A stretch of DNA of 64,000 nucleotides from Cognatundibacterium rivi (GCF_018139565.1 NZ_JAGSPK010000006.1:1-64000), one strand, 5' to 3'. Shown: positions 25,219 to 35,633, counted from the stretch's first letter. Notes: generated from the sequence alone by a model not told the origin. Program-made: numbers and translations.

Positions 25219-25887
25219 ATGCCCACAGCATTGATTATCGGCGCGTCACGCGGTATCGGTCATGAACTGGCTTTGCAATATAAGGCGGCTGGCTGGCGGG
25301 TGATTGCCACGGCGCGTAAGGCGGTTGATCTGACTACGTTACAAGCGCAGGGTTGTGAGGTCGTTCCTTTGGATGTCACGAACATCAATGATTGCGGTGG
25401 TCTTGGCTGGCGGCTGGATGATGAAAAAATCGATGTCGCTATTCTGAATGCTGGCGTGTATGGCCCGCGCACCACAGGATTGCAGACGCCGCATGATACG
25501 CAGTTTGATGAAGTGATGCATACCAATGTGCTGGCCGCGATGCGGATTCTTCCTATCGTGCTGCCGTTGGTCGAGAATGCCGGTGGCCGCCTTGCTGTCA
25601 TATCGTCGATGATGGGCTCCATCAGTGAACGTAACGGCAGTCACGGCTGGTTATATCGTGCCAGCAAAGCCGCATTGAATTCTGTACTGAAGGATGTGTC
25701 TTTACAGACGCGACTAGCGATTTGCGTGGCGCTGCATCCGGGCTGGGTTAAAACAGAAATGGGCGGCGTCGGTGCTGAGCTTCCGGTGGTGGACAGTGCG
25801 CAAGGTATACGCAAAACGCTGGCTGGTCTGCAGCCGGACGACAACGGTAAATTTTTCAATTACAACGGTGCCAGCCTGAACTGGTAA
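25219..25887 (+). CDS. Short-chain dehydrogenase/reductase
   Basis: A 222-residue SDR with the cofactor motif GASRGIG at 8-14, LNAGVYGP near 76-83, a serine in VISSMMGS near 128-135 and the catalytic YRASK at 146-150. The short length and the sparse C-terminal part resemble C-factor/CsgA-type SDRs. Substrate unknown. The ribosome site TGAGGAAAA and ATG at 25219 define the start; an in-frame start 12 bases upstream sits inside that site. It lies between the palindromic element and the acyl-CoA dehydrogenase gene, all on the liu strand. Confidence 0.85.
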   Translation: MPTALIIGASRGIGHELALQYKAAGWRVIATARKAVDLTTLQAQGCEVVPLDVTNINDCGGLGWRLDDEKIDVAILNAGVYGPRTTGLQTPHDTQFDEVMHTNVLAAMRILPIVLPLVENAGGRLAVISSMMGSISERNGSHGWLYRASKAALNSVLKDVSLQTRLAICVALHPGWVKTEMGGVGAELPVVDSAQGIRKTLAGLQPDDNGKFFNYNGASLNW

Positions 25888-25926
25888 GCAGAAAAAAGAC
25901 AGAACAACATCAGAACGAGACCAGGT

Positions 25927-27057
25927 ATGTTACTTACAGCAGAACACGAAATGATCCGCGATGCGATACGCGCATTTGCACAGGAAAAACTGGTGCCGAA
26001 CGCGGCACGCTGGGATAAAGAACACCATTTTCCGGCGGCAGAATTAAAAGAGCTGGCGCAGATGGGCGCGTATGGCGTTGCGGTGCCGGAAGAGTTCGGC
26101 GGTGCCGGCATGGATTACCTGTCGCTGGCGCTGGTGCTGGAAGAAATTGCTGCTGGCGATGGCGGCACATCGACGGTCGTGTCCGTGAATAACTGCCCGG
26201 TGTGCAGCATCGCGATGATGTATACGAATGATGCGCAGAAACAGCAATGGCTGCGACCGCTCGCCCAAGGTGAGATGCTCGGTGCGTTCTGTCTGACCGA
26301 GCCGCACGCAGGCAGCGATGCGTCTGATCTGAAAACTACCGCGCGTCGTGAAGGCAATGATTATGTACTGAATGGCGTCAAACAATTCATCACCAGCGGC
26401 AAACATGCGGATGTCGCAATTGTGATGGCGGTGACGGATAAAGCGGCGGGCAAAAAAGGGATCAGTGCATTCTGGGTGCCGACCAAAACGCTGGGTTACA
26501 TCGTTGCCGGGCTCGAAAACAAAATGGGTCAGCATTCTTCTGATACCGCGCAAATTCTGTTTGAGAATTGCCGTATCCCAGCTGAAAACCTGATTGGCGA
26601 AGAAGGCATGGGTTACAAGATTGCGCTGTCGGGGTTGGAAGGTGGCCGCATTGGTATCGCCTCACAATCGGTCGGTATGGCGCGTGCGGCATTTGAAGCG
26701 GCGCTGGCGTATGCCAAAGATCGCAGCAGCTTCGGTAAATCGATTTATGAACATCAGGCAGTGCAATTCAAACTGGCGGACATGGCAACGCAGATCGAAG
26801 CTGCACGTCAGCTGATCTGGCATGCAGCGAGCATGAAAGATGCTGGCAAGCCTTGTCTGAAAGAAGCGGCAATGGCGAAATTGTTTGCGTCTGAAATGGC
26901 AGAAAAAGTTTGCTCTGATGCGATACAAATACACGGTGGCTACGGCTACGTCAGTGATTTTCCGGTAGAACGGATTTATCGCGATGTACGCGTGTGCCAG
27001 ATTTACGAAGGCACTTCAGAGATACAAAAAATCCTGATCAGCCGCGCGCTGGCCTGA
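25927..27057 (+). CDS. Acyl-CoA dehydrogenase
   Basis: A 376-residue flavin-dependent acyl-CoA dehydrogenase, likely short- or branched-chain. It shows CLTEPHAGSDASDLKT, QFITSGKHADVAIVMA, FGKSIYEHQAVQFKLADM and the catalytic-glutamate region IYEGTSEIQKILISR. It is clearly distinct from liuA in this locus (shorter, with different loops), so it probably oxidises another CoA ester such as isobutyryl- or butyryl-CoA. It starts 39 bases after the SDR gene. Confidence 0.9.
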   Translation: MLLTAEHEMIRDAIRAFAQEKLVPNAARWDKEHHFPAAELKELAQMGAYGVAVPEEFGGAGMDYLSLALVLEEIAAGDGGTSTVVSVNNCPVCSIAMMYTNDAQKQQWLRPLAQGEMLGAFCLTEPHAGSDASDLKTTARREGNDYVLNGVKQFITSGKHADVAIVMAVTDKAAGKKGISAFWVPTKTLGYIVAGLENKMGQHSSDTAQILFENCRIPAENLIGEEGMGYKIALSGLEGGRIGIASQSVGMARAAFEAALAYAKDRSSFGKSIYEHQAVQFKLADMATQIEAARQLIWHAASMKDAGKPCLKEAAMAKLFASEMAEKVCSDAIQIHGGYGYVSDFPVERIYRDVRVCQIYEGTSEIQKILISRALA

Positions 27058-27104
27058 GCCTACACCTTGTCAACAGCCTCCTGCATTTTCAAAAGGACAC
27101 CGTG

Positions 27105-27710
27105 ATGAAAGCACCTGTCGAATTCTGGTTTGATTTTGTTTCACCGTATGCGTATATCGCTGCGCAATCCATAGAACAACTGGCGGCCCGGCATGGTCGC
27201 GCCGTGAGCTGGAAACCGATGTTGCTCGGTGCGGTGTTTAAGGTCACTGGCTCTAGCCCCCTGACCATGCGGCCACCGCAAATGGCGGATTATTTCAAGC
27301 ATGACTTTCTGCGTTCCGCGCGTTATGCAGGCGTGCCGTTTGTTTTGCCTGAAGTGTTTCCTATTGCGACCCAGAATACTTCACGGGTCTGCCTGTGGCT
27401 GCAAGAAGCCGCACCGCAGCGTGTCGGTGAATTTGTGCGCCAGGTCACACGTGCATATTTCTCCGGACCGGCAGCACTGAATGATATTGACTGGCTGGCG
27501 ACGCAGATAAGCGCGATGGGGCTGGATGGTGCCGCTGCAGCGGCTGCCTGCGAAGATACTCATTACAAGCAGGCGCTGAAAGCGCAATGTGAACAGGCGA
27601 TAGAAAAAGGCATCTTTGGTGCACCGTGGATCATCGTCGATGATGAATCGTTCTGGGGCAATGACCGCCTGCCGCAAGTTGAACATTGGCTGGCGCAAGG
27701 TGGTTTTTAA
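27105..27710 (+). CDS. 2-hydroxychromene-2-carboxylate isomerase-like protein
   Basis: A 201-residue DsbA-like thioredoxin-fold protein of the HCCA isomerase / kappa-class GST family: EFWFDFVSPYAYIAAQSIE at the N-terminus supplies the active serine in place of a CxxC pair, and GIFGAPWIIVDDESFWGNDRL is the conserved C-terminal segment. The founding members act in naphthalene breakdown with glutathione, but here the context is acyl-CoA metabolism, so the substrate is open. The ATG at 27105 follows AAAGGACACC; a longer in-frame opening would run into the preceding gene. Confidence 0.85.
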   Translation: MKAPVEFWFDFVSPYAYIAAQSIEQLAARHGRAVSWKPMLLGAVFKVTGSSPLTMRPPQMADYFKHDFLRSARYAGVPFVLPEVFPIATQNTSRVCLWLQEAAPQRVGEFVRQVTRAYFSGPAALNDIDWLATQISAMGLDGAAAAAACEDTHYKQALKAQCEQAIEKGIFGAPWIIVDDESFWGNDRLPQVEHWLAQGGF

Positions 27711-27798
27711 TCAGCATCATCCAGATAAAAAAATCGAATTCATCAAAACATAACCGGTCAGCAAACGCAGAATTTTTCTGCGTCACGAGGAGAACAGC

Positions 27799-28203
27799 AT
27801 GTTGAAAAAGGGCTATCAGCAGTTAGTGGACGAAGCATACGCACAGATCAAGACTTATAGCGTCGCGGAAGCGCTGACGAAGCTGGATAAAGGCGACGTG
27901 CAATTTATCGATGTGCGCGACATTCGTGAGCTTGAGCGCGAAGGCGTGATTGCAGGCGCATTCCACGCACCGCGCGGTATGATCGAATTCTGGGTTGATC
28001 CGGACTCACCTTACTTCCGTCCTGTTTTCGGTGAGAACAAAGAATTTATTTTATTTTGTGCCGCAGGCTGGCGTAGCGCGCTGACTACCAAGACTTTGAT
28101 GGATATGGGCTTGGAAAATGTTGCCCATATCGAAGGTGGTTTTACTGCCTGGAAAGCCGCAGGCGCACCGACTGTTGCCAAGGAAATCAAGAAAGTTGTA
28201 TGA
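27799..28203 (+). CDS. Rhodanese-like domain protein
   Basis: A 134-residue single-domain rhodanese: QFIDVRDIRELEREG in the first half and the active-site loop CAAGWRS with Cys87. It would carry a persulfide or transfer sulfur. The GAGGAGAA ribosome site precedes the ATG, and the stop overlaps the start of the YchJ-like gene by four bases (ATGA), indicating translational coupling. Confidence 0.9.
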   Translation: MLKKGYQQLVDEAYAQIKTYSVAEALTKLDKGDVQFIDVRDIRELEREGVIAGAFHAPRGMIEFWVDPDSPYFRPVFGENKEFILFCAAGWRSALTTKTLMDMGLENVAHIEGGFTAWKAAGAPTVAKEIKKVV

Positions 28204-28601
28204 GTCGTCAAGAGCAAAAAAATACGAACCCGTGTCCCTGCGGTTCAGCAAAAAAGTATGAACAATGTTGTGGCGTGTATATCAGCGGTACTGCCGCAGC
28301 ACCGACCGCAGAAGCACTGATGCGCTCGCGTTACAGCGCTTATACGCGCAATGATGAAGCCTATCTGCACGCGACCTGGGATGAGCGTACCTGTCCTTCA
28401 GAGCGCATCACACATGATGATCCGACCAATTGGCTGGGGCTGGAAGTCAGAAAACATCAGCAGGACGGCGACCACGCCATCGTGGAGTTTGTCGCCCGCT
28501 ACAAAATTGCAGGTAAGGCGCATCGCCTGCACGAAGTCAGCCGTTTTGTGAAATATGACGGCAAATGGTTTTATGTCGACGGCAGCTTTCCTCAAAAATA
28601 A
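28200..28601 (+). CDS. YchJ-family SEC-C motif protein
   Basis: A 133-residue YchJ/UPF0225-type protein. The N-terminal SEC-C zinc motif is PCPCGSAKKYEQCCG (about residues 11-25), and an NTF2-like domain follows with ALMRSRYSAYTRNDEAYL. Function is unknown. It overlaps the rhodanese gene by four bases, and liuB starts 21 bases after its stop. Confidence 0.88.
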   Translation: MSRQEQKNTNPCPCGSAKKYEQCCGVYISGTAAAPTAEALMRSRYSAYTRNDEAYLHATWDERTCPSERITHDDPTNWLGLEVRKHQQDGDHAIVEFVARYKIAGKAHRLHEVSRFVKYDGKWFYVDGSFPQK

Positions 28602-28622
28602 ATCAATACCGGAATCCAAATA

Positions 28623-30245
28623 ATGACAATCCTAGAATCCAAACTGAACCCACGTTCTGATGATTTCAAAGCTAATGCTGCTGCAATGCAGGCGGTGGTG
28701 GATGATCTGAAAGCCAAAATAGAAAAAATTGCGTTGGGTGGCGGAGACGAAGCGCGCAGCAAACATCTGGCTCGCGGCAAATTGTTGCCGCGTGATCGTG
28801 TACAAATGTTGCTGGATGCCGGCACGCCGTTTCTGGAGTTTTCCCAGCTTGCGGCCTACGACATGTACAAGGAAAAAAACGGTAAGGATGCTGCACCGTC
28901 GGCAGGCGTGATTACCGGTATCGGCCGCGTCGCCGGGCAGGAATGTGTGATCGTTTGTAACGATGCGACCGTCAAGGGCGGCACTTATTATCCGCTGACC
29001 GTTAAAAAACATCTGCGCGCACAAGAGATTGCTGAGCAAAATAATCTGCCCTGTATTTATCTGGTCGATAGCGGCGGTGCGAATCTGCCGAATCAGGATG
29101 ATGTGTTTCCTGATCGTGATCACTTCGGCCGCATTTTTTACAATCAGGCGACGATGTCAGCCAAAGGTATTCCACAAATCGCGGTGGTGATGGGGTCCTG
29201 TACTGCTGGCGGCGCGTATGTGCCAGCGATGAGTGACGAATCCATCATCGTTAAAAATCAGGGCACGATTTTCCTCGGCGGCCCGCCATTGGTGAAAGCT
29301 GCAACGGGTGAAGTCGTCAGTGCCGAAGATCTCGGCGGTGGCGATGTGCATACGCGTTTATCCGGCGTGGTCGATCATCTGGCGCAAAACGATACGCATG
29401 CGCTGTCGCTGGCGCGCACCATCGTCTCGAATCTGAACCGCCAGAAGCCACAGACCGTGGTGCTGAAAGCAGTCGAAGAACCAAAATATCCGGCCAGTGA
29501 ATTGTATGGCGTGATTCCGGTCGATACGCGCAAGCCTTTCGATGTGCGCGAAGTGATTGCGCGGATTGTCGATGGCAGCCATTTCGACGAATTCAAAGCG
29601 CGCTATGGCACGACCTTAGTCTGCGGTTTTGCGCATATTCACGGCATGCCGGTCGGCATCATTGCGAACAATGGTATTTTGTTTTCTGAGTCCGCGTTAA
29701 AAGGAACGCACTTCATCGAACTGTGCTGCCAGCGCAAAATCCCGCTGGTGTTTTTGCAGAACATTACCGGCTTTATGGTCGGGCGCAAATATGAAAATGA
29801 AGGCATCGCACGTAACGGCGCGAAGATGGTAACGGCCGTAGCGACAGCGAATGTGCCGAAGTTCACCGTGATTATCGGTGGCAGTTTTGGTGCCGGTAAT
29901 TACGGTATGTGTGGCCGCGCTTTCTCGCCACGCTTCATGTGGATGTGGCCGAACGCACGTATCAGCGTGATGGGTGGCGAGCAGGCCGCCAGCGTGTTGG
30001 CGACCGTAAAACGCGATGGCATCGAAAGCAAAGGCGGTAGCTGGAGCGCCGACGAAGAAGCCGCATTCAAGCAACCGATCAAAGAGCAATACGAACATCA
30101 GGGGCACCCGTATTACGCCTCCGCCCGCTTGTGGGATGACGGTGTGATCGACCCTGCCGATACCCGCATGGTGCTTGGTCTGGGGCTGAGTGCCGCGCTG
30201 AATGCGCCGATTCCGGATGTGAAGTTCGGTTTGTTCCGGATGTAA
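28623..30245 (+). CDS. liuB: 3-methylcrotonyl-CoA carboxylase, beta (carboxyltransferase) subunit
   Basis: A 540-residue carboxyltransferase that moves CO2 from biotin on LiuD to 3-methylcrotonyl-CoA, giving 3-methylglutaconyl-CoA. Typical segments are [43 protein letters not shown] (in parts), [19 protein letters not shown], and [20 protein letters not shown] with [13 protein letters not shown]. The [10 protein letters not shown] stretch distinguishes MCC beta from propionyl-CoA carboxylase beta. It belongs with liuD, which lies further downstream behind the biotin genes. Confidence 0.94.
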   Translation: MTILESKLNPRSDDFKANAAAMQAVVDDLKAKIEKIALGGGDEARSKHLARGKLLPRDRVQMLLDAGTPFLEFSQLAAYDMYKEKNGKDAAPSAGVITGIGRVAGQECVIVCNDATVKGGTYYPLTVKKHLRAQEIAEQNNLPCIYLVDSGGANLPNQDDVFPDRDHFGRIFYNQATMSAKGIPQIAVVMGSCTAGGAYVPAMSDESIIVKNQGTIFLGGPPLVKAATGEVVSAEDLGGGDVHTRLSGVVDHLAQNDTHALSLARTIVSNLNRQKPQTVVLKAVEEPKYPASELYGVIPVDTRKPFDVREVIARIVDGSHFDEFKARYGTTLVCGFAHIHGMPVGIIANNGILFSESALKGTHFIELCCQRKIPLVFLQNITGFMVGRKYENEGIARNGAKMVTAVATANVPKFTVIIGGSFGAGNYGMCGRAFSPRFMWMWPNARISVMGGEQAASVLATVKRDGIESKGGSWSADEEAAFKQPIKEQYEHQGHPYYASARLWDDGVIDPADTRMVLGLGLSAALNAPIPDVKFGLFRM

Positions 30246-30250
30246 GTTAT

Positions 30251-31426
30251 ATGAAACGCTACGCGCTGATTGGCGTATTCATGTTGGCTGCAAGTTCCGG
30301 AATTGTCTGGGCAGAGGAACAATTATCCACAGCTTTAAATGAATCGGTGATCAAGCTTCCTACCACCGTCAGTAACATATTTAATCAGGTGATCACTAAG
30401 GACATGGTCGTGACACAGTTCCGGCCGCATGGTGAAGGACCGTTTCCGATCGCAATTTTATTGCATGGGCGTAGTTATAAGGATCGCTCTAAACCTGGCC
30501 GCGAACGTTTTTTGCAGGCCACGAAATATTTTGTTAACCGTGGTTTTGCCGTTTGGGTACCGACACGTCTTGGATATGGTGAGTCAGGAACTGAGCCTGA
30601 TCCTGAATACTCGGGCACTTGTTCGGGTAAAAAATATATACCTGCGTATGAGGTTGCGGCAAGCAGTACGCTTGATGTGATCGCCTACGCAAAGCAGCAA
30701 AGTTATGTCGATCCGGCGCGTATTGTCGTGCTTGGGCAATCCTATGGTGGTACGACCGCTATCACGCTCGCTGCAAAGAACCCCTCCGGTCTGATCGCAG
30801 CTATTAATTTTGCTGGCGGTGGTGGTGGCAATCCCGAGACTCAGCCAAATGAGCCATGCCGTCCGGATTTATTGAAAGAGATGTTCGGGCTTTACGGTAA
30901 AACTGCAAAGGTGCCCAGTCTGTGGATTTATACCGAGAACGATAAATATTTTGGCTCGGTTTATCCTAAGCAATGGTTTGCAGAGTTTCAAAAACAATCT
31001 CCTGACAGGCAACTTGCCGAATACCGGGCTATGCCTGCGTTTAGCGATAATGGACACTTCTTTTTCTCGCGAGGGTTTTCTATCTGGCGGCCTGTTGTTG
31101 ACGAATTTTTGCGTCGGCAAGGCGTTCCCATTCCGCACACTCCCGGAAGTTTTCAGGACACAGGTTTCGCAAATATCTATGAGCCTGCGAGCTTACCTGT
31201 TAATAAAGCTGAAATACGGGAGCACTATGTGAAATTTCTAGAGTTAGACCTTCCGCGTGCCTTTGTTATGGATGCTGCCGGTGAATTTGCCGGATATGCA
31301 GGAGGAATGCCCGATGCGTTGGAAAAAGCAATGGCGATTTGTAAAAAACGTGCCCAAAAGGAATGCTTAGCTTATGTGGTGGATGATAAGGTTGTCTGGA
31401 AAAAAACTAATATCAGCGAACTCTAA
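30251..31426 (+). CDS. Exported alpha/beta hydrolase, dienelactone-hydrolase-like
   Basis: A 391-residue protein with a signal peptide (about 1-21, ending IVWA). The fold core shows PIAILLHGRS at 66-75, LGYGESG, and the nucleophile elbow GQSYGG at 162-167 with Ser164. An extra C-terminal domain of about 120 residues carries no obvious motif. It starts five bases after liuB and separates liuB from liuC. Its codons are more A/T-rich than those of its neighbours, so it may have been inserted later. The substrate is unknown; a role in leucine degradation is doubtful because the enzyme is exported. Confidence 0.8.
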   Translation: MKRYALIGVFMLAASSGIVWAEEQLSTALNESVIKLPTTVSNIFNQVITKDMVVTQFRPHGEGPFPIAILLHGRSYKDRSKPGRERFLQATKYFVNRGFAVWVPTRLGYGESGTEPDPEYSGTCSGKKYIPAYEVAASSTLDVIAYAKQQSYVDPARIVVLGQSYGGTTAITLAAKNPSGLIAAINFAGGGGGNPETQPNEPCRPDLLKEMFGLYGKTAKVPSLWIYTENDKYFGSVYPKQWFAEFQKQSPDRQLAEYRAMPAFSDNGHFFFSRGFSIWRPVVDEFLRRQGVPIPHTPGSFQDTGFANIYEPASLPVNKAEIREHYVKFLELDLPRAFVMDAAGEFAGYAGGMPDALEKAMAICKKRAQKECLAYVVDDKVVWKKTNISEL

Positions 31427-31518
31427 GAAAAAGCTACTCCGGTGACTTTTCAGATCGTCAAAAAACTCAATGAGAAAATTCTCATAACGATGACTAACTA
31501 TTCGTAAGGAAGCGCGGT

Positions 31519-32298
31519 ATGCAAACTCTGAGTCTCACTATTCAACACGCGGTCGCCACCGTGACTTTGAATCGCCCCGATGTGCGTAATGCGTTCAATG
31601 AAACCACGATTGCTGAAATCACGCAGGTGTTTCAGGCGCTTGATGCAGACGCGGCGGTGCGTGCGATTGTGCTGGCGGCGAATGGCCCCGCGTTTTGTGC
31701 CGGTGCCGATCTGAACTGGATGAAAAAAATGGCGGATTACACACATGCAGAAAATCTCGCCGATGCCGGTCAGCTGGCGGCGATGCTGGCTGCGATTTAT
31801 CGTTGCAGCAAGCCGGTGGTCGCGAAAGTGCAGGGCGATTGTTATGCCGGTGGCATGGGGCTGGTGGCCGCATGCGATATGGCGATCAGTGTCGATAGTG
31901 CGAATTACTGCCTCAGCGAAGTGAAGCTCGGTCTGATTCCTGCGACGATTTCGCCGTATGTCATCAAGGCGATGGGTGAGAGCGCAGCGCGGCGTTATTT
32001 CATCACAGCAGAGCGTTTCAATGCCGCAGAGGCGCAGCGTATCGGCTTCGTGCATGAAGTGGTAACCGCCGACATGCTCGATAGCAAAGTGGCAGAGATC
32101 GTCAAAGCCCTGGTATCGAACAGCCCGCATGCCGTGTGTCAGGCCAAGCGTCTGGTACAGGATGTTGCCAGCCGTGAACTGACGCCGGAACTGATCGCCG
32201 CCACCGTAGAAGGCATTGCACAAATACGCGCGTCTGATGAAGGGCGCGAGGGCGTGCGTTCTTTCCTTGAAAAACGCAAACCGGAGTGGTTAGTATGA
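31519..32298 (+). CDS. liuC: Methylglutaconyl-CoA hydratase (crotonase family)
   Basis: A 259-residue crotonase-fold hydratase adding water to 3-methylglutaconyl-CoA to form HMG-CoA. The oxyanion-hole segments are GPAFCAGADLNWMKKM and KVQGDCYAGGMGLVAACD, and SEVKLGLIPATISPYV carries the conserved Glu. The ADLNWMKKM stretch is typical of LiuC. The ATG follows GTAAGGAAG. Its TGA overlaps the start of the DUF1569-like gene by four bases. A short hairpin (31470-31485) lies upstream. Confidence 0.92.
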   Translation: MQTLSLTIQHAVATVTLNRPDVRNAFNETTIAEITQVFQALDADAAVRAIVLAANGPAFCAGADLNWMKKMADYTHAENLADAGQLAAMLAAIYRCSKPVVAKVQGDCYAGGMGLVAACDMAISVDSANYCLSEVKLGLIPATISPYVIKAMGESAARRYFITAERFNAAEAQRIGFVHEVVTADMLDSKVAEIVKALVSNSPHAVCQAKRLVQDVASRELTPELIAATVEGIAQIRASDEGREGVRSFLEKRKPEWLV

Positions 32299-32813
32299 AA
32301 AAACGTACTTTATTAACCGGTGCCGTCGCTGTGACGGCGCTGGCAGCGGCAGGTCTGGCGTACCGCAAATCGACCGTAGAAATCACATCGGTTGAGCGTA
32401 TGCTGACATTGTTAGATAGCCTGAAGTCCCGGCAGTTGGTCGCCAAAAGCGGCTGGTCGCCGTACAAGGTGTTTGTGCATCTGGCGCAGAGCATACAGTA
32501 TTCAATGACTGGTTATCCTGAGCTGAAATCCGAGGTATTTCAGCACACGGCAGGTAACGCGGCTTTTTATGCTTTCTCCGTTGCTGGTGCGATGCGCCAC
32601 AATCTGACTGAGCCTATTCCCGGCGCCCCGGCGATTGCTGACGATGGCAATATGAATCAGGCGATAGACCAGGTGATTACTGCTCTGCGCCAGTTTCAGG
32701 CATACCGTGGTCAGTTGCAACCGCACTTTGCGTATGGCTTGCTGAGTAAGACTGAATTTGCGCATGCACATGTGATGCATATTGAAAACCATTTACTCGA
32801 AATGCAGACCTGA
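32295..32813 (+). CDS. DUF1569-like exported protein
   Basis: A 172-residue protein with an N-terminal twin-lysine signal-like segment (about 1-23, KKRTLLTGAVAVTALAAAGLA). The rest resembles the DUF1569 / DinB-like helical-bundle group, with KSGWSPYKVFVHLAQSIQYSM and a C-terminal HAHVMHIENHLLEM whose histidines may bind metal. Function is unknown. Translation is coupled to liuC by a four-base ATGA overlap. Roughly 200 bases without a gene follow before bioA. Confidence 0.72.
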   Translation: MKKRTLLTGAVAVTALAAAGLAYRKSTVEITSVERMLTLLDSLKSRQLVAKSGWSPYKVFVHLAQSIQYSMTGYPELKSEVFQHTAGNAAFYAFSVAGAMRHNLTEPIPGAPAIADDGNMNQAIDQVITALRQFQAYRGQLQPHFAYGLLSKTEFAHAHVMHIENHLLEMQT

Positions 32814-33012
32814 TCAAGCGGCTGGGGTGTCGCGTTGCTGCAATCCTTGTCGTGGTGGCATTCTTCGCTGAATGTGCGGCTATCAGACGGAAATAACATG
32901 GCTTTTTTGAAAACTTTCAATACAGATGCCCAGTATTTATGCGGCTTGCGAAATTAAATTAGCTGGAAATGCCCGTAAAATGTGCGGGTTTTAAAAGTAG
33001 TCTGGAGCAAGT

Positions 33013-34350
33013 TTGAATTTCAACACACAAAATGAATGGGTCGCACGCAGCCTGCAACATGTCTGGCATCCGTGTACCCAGATGCAGCATCACGAAACGG
33101 TGCCCCTGATTCCGGTCAGCCACGGGCGCGGTGCATGGCTGTACGATATGGATGGCAAGCGTTATCTCGATGCCATCAGCTCATGGTGGGTGAATCTGTT
33201 TGGTCACGCCAATCCACGTATCAATACCGCACTCAAGGATCAGCTCGATCAGTTAGAACACGCAATGCTGGCCGGTTTTACGCATACGCCGGTCATAGAA
33301 TTATCAGAAAAATTAGCCGCATTAACCAGCCACCAACTTGGTCATTGCTTTTACGCTTCCGATGGTGCATCGGCGGTCGAAATTGCGCTGAAGATGAGTT
33401 TTCATTCGTGGCGTAACCGCGGCCAGACCGATAAGCAGGAATTTATCTGCATACAAGGCAGCTATCACGGTGAAACTGTCGGTGCGCTGGCGGTTACGGA
33501 TGTCAGTCTGTTCCGCGAAGCCTATGGCCCTATGCTGCAACGGGCGCATGTGGTCGCTTCGCCGGATGCACGTCTGGCGCAGGAAGGCGAAACGGCTGCC
33601 GATGTCGCCTTGCGTGCTGCCGCTGATCTGGAACGTGTGTTGCAGCAGCGCGAAGGCAAAATAGCGGCGGTGATTATCGAGCCGTTGGTGCAGTGCGCGA
33701 CTGGCATGGCAATGCATGACCCTGTGTATCTGCGGCGTTTGCGCGAGTTGTGTGATCAGTATCAGGTGCATCTGATCGCTGATGAAATTGCGGTCGGTTG
33801 TGGCCGCACCGGCACTTTCTTTGCCTGTGAATCGGCACAAATCTGGCCCGATTTTTTATGTCTGTCGAAAGGCATCAGCGGCGGTTATCTGCCCCTGAGT
33901 CTGGTAATGACGACCGATGCGGTCTATCAGTCGTTTTACGATACAGACGTGCGGCGCGGCTTTTTACATTCGCATTCGTACACCGGCAATCCACTGGCCT
34001 GTCGCGCAGCACTGGCGACGCTGGCGATTTTTGCAGAGGACGATGTGCTGGTGCAGAACCGTCGCAAAGCACAGATGTTTGCCGATGCATTTGCACCATT
34101 GCGCGATGATCCGCGTGTGCGGCATGTGCGCCAGCAGGGGATGATTTTTGCGTTTGATGCGATCGTCGATGATGCTGAAAAAGCGGCGACATTTTCACGC
34201 CGTTTTTTCAGCGCCGCCTTGCAGCAGGAGTTATTGATGCGCCCGATCGGGCGCAGTGTCTATCTGATGCCGCCGTATATCTTGAGCGATGATGAAATCG
34301 CTTTGCTGGCACAGAAGACCATGAAAGTATTTGAAGAGGTTATGGCATGA
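33013..34350 (+). CDS. bioA: Adenosylmethionine-8-amino-7-oxononanoate aminotransferase
   Basis: A 445-residue class III PLP aminotransferase that makes 7,8-diaminopelargonate in biotin synthesis. The N-terminal VWHPCTQM, SSWWVNLFGHANPRI and the PLP lysine Lys286 in LSKGISGGYLPLS are characteristic. The start is a TTG at 33013 with GGAG six bases upstream; no in-frame ATG lies near the conserved N-terminus. The gene opens a bioA-bioF-bioD-bioB block with overlapping reading frames, placed inside the liu cluster. A weak hairpin with TTTT (about 32967-32993) lies just upstream. Confidence 0.94.
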   Translation: MNFNTQNEWVARSLQHVWHPCTQMQHHETVPLIPVSHGRGAWLYDMDGKRYLDAISSWWVNLFGHANPRINTALKDQLDQLEHAMLAGFTHTPVIELSEKLAALTSHQLGHCFYASDGASAVEIALKMSFHSWRNRGQTDKQEFICIQGSYHGETVGALAVTDVSLFREAYGPMLQRAHVVASPDARLAQEGETAADVALRAAADLERVLQQREGKIAAVIIEPLVQCATGMAMHDPVYLRRLRELCDQYQVHLIADEIAVGCGRTGTFFACESAQIWPDFLCLSKGISGGYLPLSLVMTTDAVYQSFYDTDVRRGFLHSHSYTGNPLACRAALATLAIFAEDDVLVQNRRKAQMFADAFAPLRDDPRVRHVRQQGMIFAFDAIVDDAEKAATFSRRFFSAALQQELLMRPIGRSVYLMPPYILSDDEIALLAQKTMKVFEEVMA

Positions 34351-35633
34351 GCGGTATGAGTAGTAATCAAAGTAATCAAGCGAATGACAAGAGCGGCAAT
34401 CTGCGGATTGCTGCTGCCAGAATGCCGCTGTTGCAAACCTTGCGTGATGACCTCGATGTGCTGGAAGCACAGCATCTGATCCGTCGTCGTCGCACCGTAG
34501 AAACACCGTGCGCACCGAATGTACGTGCCGATGGCAAAGACTACGTCGCCTTTTGCAGCAACGATTATCTGGGGCTGGCGGCACACCCGCTGGTAACGCA
34601 GGCTTTGCAAAAAGGTGTCAGTCTGTATGGCGCAGGCAGCGGTGCATCGCATCTGATCAGCGGCCACAGTCGCGCGCATGCGAATCTGGAACAGAAGCTC
34701 GCAGAATTCATGGCACCGAATATCGATCAGGCGCGTGCTTTGTATTTCTGCACCGGTTACATGGCGAATCAGGCCGTGATCACTGCGCTGGCAGGCAAAG
34801 ATGCTGCCGTGTTTTCAGAAGAACTGAACCACGCTTCGCTGATCGATGGTGTGCGTTTATCGCGTGCTGCAACCCAGGTGTTCGCGCACCGCGATTACGC
34901 CGCGCTGGAAGCCATGCTGAAAAATTGTACGAGCAAAAAACGTATCGTCGTCACCGACAGCGTCTTCAGTATGGATGGCAATATCGCCGATATTCCTGCC
35001 TTGCTGGCTTTATGCGAACAATACGATGCATGGCTGATTGTGGATGACGCACATGGCTTCGGCGTGCTGGGTGAACATGGTCGCGGTGTGCTGGAACATT
35101 TCAATCTGCGTTCACCGAATCTGGTCTACATGGGCACACTCGGTAAAGCCGCTGGTGTCGGCGGTGCGTTTGTCGCAGCACATGAAACCGTGATCGAATG
35201 GCTGATACAAAAAGCCCGTGCCTATATTTTCACCACCGCCGCCGCACCCGCGCTGGCACATGCGCTGCTGACCAGCATCGATATTATTGCCGGTGAAGAA
35301 GGGCAGCAAAGACGCGCGCATCTGAACAAGCTCATACACATGTTCCGCCACGGTCAGGATTTAAAAGTCTGGCAAGGCATGCCGTCTGACACCGCGATTC
35401 AACCGGTGGTTATCGGCAAAAATGATGCGATGCTGGCAGTTGCCGGCAATCTGCTGGATCAGGGTTACTGGGTCGGGGCGATACGTCCGCCAACGGTACC
35501 GCTCGATACAGCGCGTCTGCGCGTCACCTTGTCTGCCGCCCATACGGAAGTGCAGGTGCTGCAACTGGTGCAGGCGATTAACCGTCTGGATCAGATGCAT
35601 TATGTCGCGCAGTGTTTTGCGGAGGTGGCCTGA
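34347..35633 (+). CDS. bioF: 8-amino-7-oxononanoate synthase
   Basis: A 428-residue alpha-oxoamine synthase that condenses pimeloyl-ACP/CoA with alanine. Key segments are [11 protein letters not shown] at 71-81, [15 protein letters not shown] and the PLP lysine Lys267 in [14 protein letters not shown]. About 25 extra N-terminal residues rich in Ser, Asn and Gln precede the fold, so translation may really begin later. The ATG overlaps the bioA stop by four bases. Confidence 0.93.
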   Translation: MSGMSSNQSNQANDKSGNLRIAAARMPLLQTLRDDLDVLEAQHLIRRRRTVETPCAPNVRADGKDYVAFCSNDYLGLAAHPLVTQALQKGVSLYGAGSGASHLISGHSRAHANLEQKLAEFMAPNIDQARALYFCTGYMANQAVITALAGKDAAVFSEELNHASLIDGVRLSRAATQVFAHRDYAALEAMLKNCTSKKRIVVTDSVFSMDGNIADIPALLALCEQYDAWLIVDDAHGFGVLGEHGRGVLEHFNLRSPNLVYMGTLGKAAGVGGAFVAAHETVIEWLIQKARAYIFTTAAAPALAHALLTSIDIIAGEEGQQRRAHLNKLIHMFRHGQDLKVWQGMPSDTAIQPVVIGKNDAMLAVAGNLLDQGYWVGAIRPPTVPLDTARLRVTLSAAHTEVQVLQLVQAINRLDQMHYVAQCFAEVA

